The notes below the pieces were generated by a model that worked only from the letters and a program-made list of their open reading frames with translations, had not been told where the DNA came from and made no database searches. From Loripinus fragilis (lineage: Eukaryota > Mollusca > Bivalvia > Lucinida > Lucinidae), in the NCBI GenBank assembly GCA_964019695.1, contig OZ026516.1, positions 103,898,754-103,962,753 on the forward strand: a stretch of 64,000 bases of DNA, written 5' to 3'. This document shows positions 61,945-64,000 of this stretch, piece by piece. The position numbers and the translations under genes were made by a program. The first letter of the stretch is position 1, and every line of letters begins with the position of its first letter.

Positions 61945-61988
61945 CTAAAAAGATAATAAAACATTACATGCATTACTGTAATATAAAG

Positions 61989-62558
61989 CAGTGGTGGATC
62001 CAGAGGGGGTTAAGGGGGGGGGGGTGCTCGAACCCCCCTCCCAGCCCTCGATTTTAAATATCCTATGAAAATGAAATAATTTGGTCTCACTGAGACCAAA
62101 TTATTTCATTTTCATAGGATATTTAAAGCTGCATAGTCTGTAACTTTTGATCTTTTAATTTTTGAAGTAAAGTTTCTATTTTTCAAGAATACAGTAAAAA
62201 TATTCAAATGCACGTAAAGATTTTACCATTTTCGTAAATCTTAACAAATTATCACGATCAAAACAAGAGCATTTATGTTAAAAATCAACTGTCTAGAATT
62301 ATTGGAGGGACGCAAATAATTAAAAAAGCACCTGTTTTATAAGATTATTCACTTTTCCATGCAGTTTTCAGCTGTACTGAACATGTTTATTGTGAAAACA
62401 TATCTTAACTCTACTTTTACAAATGATTTAAAAAGAAAAGATTTTTTTTCGAAAAATGTTCAAAGTTACAGAGTATGCAGCTTTAAGGAAAATGAGATAA
62501 AATCAGCAAAGAGAACCCCCCTTACCATTACTTTCGAGAAATCCTGGATCCGCCCCTG
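61989..62558. mobile_element. TIR element with 71-bp hairpin and nested MITE
   Basis: CAGTGGTGGATCCAG / CTGGATCCGCCCCTG ends, flanked by TAAAG on both sides. Perfect hairpin at 62055-62125 with 35-base arms (TTTGGTCTCACTGAGACC centre). A second element at about 62125-62487 has ends AAAGCTGCATAGTCTGTAAC / TTACAGAGTATGCAGCTTT. Confidence 0.78.
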
Positions 62559-62599
62559 TAAAGAAAAGACAATAGATGTTGCCAAACCACGCCAAGAAT

Positions 62600-64000
62600 G
62601 TCATTAAAAAATCACATGACCCTGTATAACTACCCAATGCGACATCAACTTAGCATGCGACATAGTCCCACTAACAAAATTGCATGTGTTCTATGTCTCA
62701 CAATTAATCCAGAGTTAACCTTACATTTAGTAGATTTTCATGTTTTTGTAATCAGCTGTTTTTTTCTTTAAAAATTATCTTTTTCCCAATATACAATCAG
62801 AGTGTCAAACAGTTTGGATCTAGATCAGGCCTGCCATTTTTTTAGGGAGATTCACACTTACATATTAAATACAAAAATATTTTGCTTCCTAAATTATAAA
62901 TAATTTCTATATATTAGATAGTTATAATAAAATGTAAATATACTCAGCGTCAATGAAAAGTTACCAGTATCGAAATTTCGATATTTCCGAAAATATATAA
63001 TCCATCTCTTTGGCTACTTTTACGTTCATGATTCTGGTCATCGACAAACGTGTTTGGAGAGATAAAACAGTTCCATGAGCCCTGGAACTATGGTGCACGT
63101 GATGCACGTGCATTTTATGCTTTTCGCAGTTTTTAAGAATTTGAAATCATCATTTTCAGAAGACAACATGCCAGAACATGTCCTAAACATTCTCATTGAA
63201 AACGCCACCAAAATGATTTAGGTTATCCCATTAAATGCGAAAAATGAGTATAAAACATTAAGGTAGCACCAAAACTGTGCATTTTCCTATACAATGCAGT
63301 GGAAACTACAGGGGTCCATCAAGGAATGAGTATTATGCATTTAGATGTGATGGACACAGATTTCCATAGTGGTGATGCATGGGACTCTATGCCATAAAAT
63401 TGAGTGTTGAAGTATCCGCAGTTCTTCGTTCCGAATGAACTAAATATTGTCCTATGTTAAGTGTAAGTGATTTACTGGTAACTTTTCACTGACGTTGAGT
63501 ATATAAGTAATAATAGACCCCTTTCCCATTATCGGATTTTACCTGTATCACGTGATATCGGCTGACAAGTCCAACAATTGGACTACTTCCGGTATATGAA
63601 GCTGTAATAACTACTACTAATTTTGCATGCATTTTACTTATATTAATGACAGTTAAAACACAAAACAAAAGAAAAATGGCAATTATATGTACCACAATTA
63701 CATATGAAGACAAAAAGAATTAATTTTATTTCAAATTTATCTAATTTACGCTGAACGAAGCCTTGAAGACTTTTATTCAAGTGGTATGTGTACCGGTATA
63801 TATCCACAATTATTTCCGCTGCTGCCGACGAAGACCCTGATGAGATGACAAGTTTCCTTGTGGGTCTACACTATTTATTAACTTTCCCAACAAGATTGTC
63901 CAAAATAACACAGAAATCGGTGTGTCTTTATGCGAACTTTTCCGAGAAAGAATGTCTTGATCTATCCAGTGATACATGTATATCGTCATATATGCGAACT
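62600..64000. other. Right edge of window, no exon found
   Basis: Contains half of a family C MITE (62700-62850), a segment shared with 42600-42680 (AATTTCTATATATTAGATAG) and a worn hairpin GACCCTGATGAGATG / GGGTCTACAC at 63833-63870. No splice-bounded frame that would join exon 1 was recognised, so the preceding exon is probably outside. Confidence 0.5.

Overview
This is AT-rich, intron-heavy, repeat-dense eukaryotic DNA. Everything points to an invertebrate animal, most probably a bivalve mollusc. The evidence is a secreted-type protein with von Willebrand A (vWA) and GCC2/GCC3 cysteine-rich modules, tRNA-derived SINEs with 12-14 bp target duplications, pearl/CvA-like tandem-repeat elements carrying ACGG-type microsatellites, a Tc1-type transposon, and very many palindromic MITEs. 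The species cannot be fixed from the sequence alone; a dreissenid mussel is only a guess.

One host gene fills the window on the minus strand. I resolve 18 internal exons between 61944 (5' side) and 906 (3' side). Both gene ends lie outside the window. Every junction has GT and AG, and the reading phase is continuous through all 18 exons (2508 nt, 836 codons, no stop). In order the product has a linker, vWA1 (exons 2-5), a linker, vWA2 (exons 7-9), a linker, vWA3 (exons 11-13), a 15-nt microexon, and four GCC2/GCC3 (ephrin-receptor-like) Cys-rich modules on phase 1-1 exons (exons 15-18). Only vWA3 keeps a complete MIDAS metal site. The layout resembles the N-terminal half of SVEP1/polydom-like extracellular proteins.

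Layout by region. 0.1-7 kb: exons 18 and 17, with exon 17 followed upstream by about 30 tandem 139/126-bp copies of its acceptor and 5' part. 7-12 kb: exons 16, 15 and microexon 14 among SINEs and hairpin MITEs. 12-20.6 kb: exons 13-11, with decayed copies of exon 12. 20.6-29.8 kb: a 9.3-kb intron holding an eight-hairpin array (22.3-22.5 kb) and a long repeat-poor stretch. 29.8-40.6 kb: exons 10-6, including a Harbinger-like element inserted inside the exon 8 splice donor. 41-48.5 kb: exons 5 and 4, with a tandem array made from the exon 4 donor edge that is itself interrupted by a 1.47-kb transposon. 49-53.3 kb: a 4.3-kb composite foldback element. 53.5-62 kb: exons 3-1 among nested transposons, including a Tc1 element with a broken transposase and a three-level nest. 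62-64 kb: intron or upstream sequence.

Two themes stand out. First, tandem duplication of exon edges (splice site plus adjoining exon) has happened independently at four exons of this gene (4, 7, 12, 17). Second, many MITE families share one palindromic core while differing in their ends, so cores and termini appear to have been exchanged. I found no bacterial features, CRISPR, rRNA or convincing functional tRNA gene.
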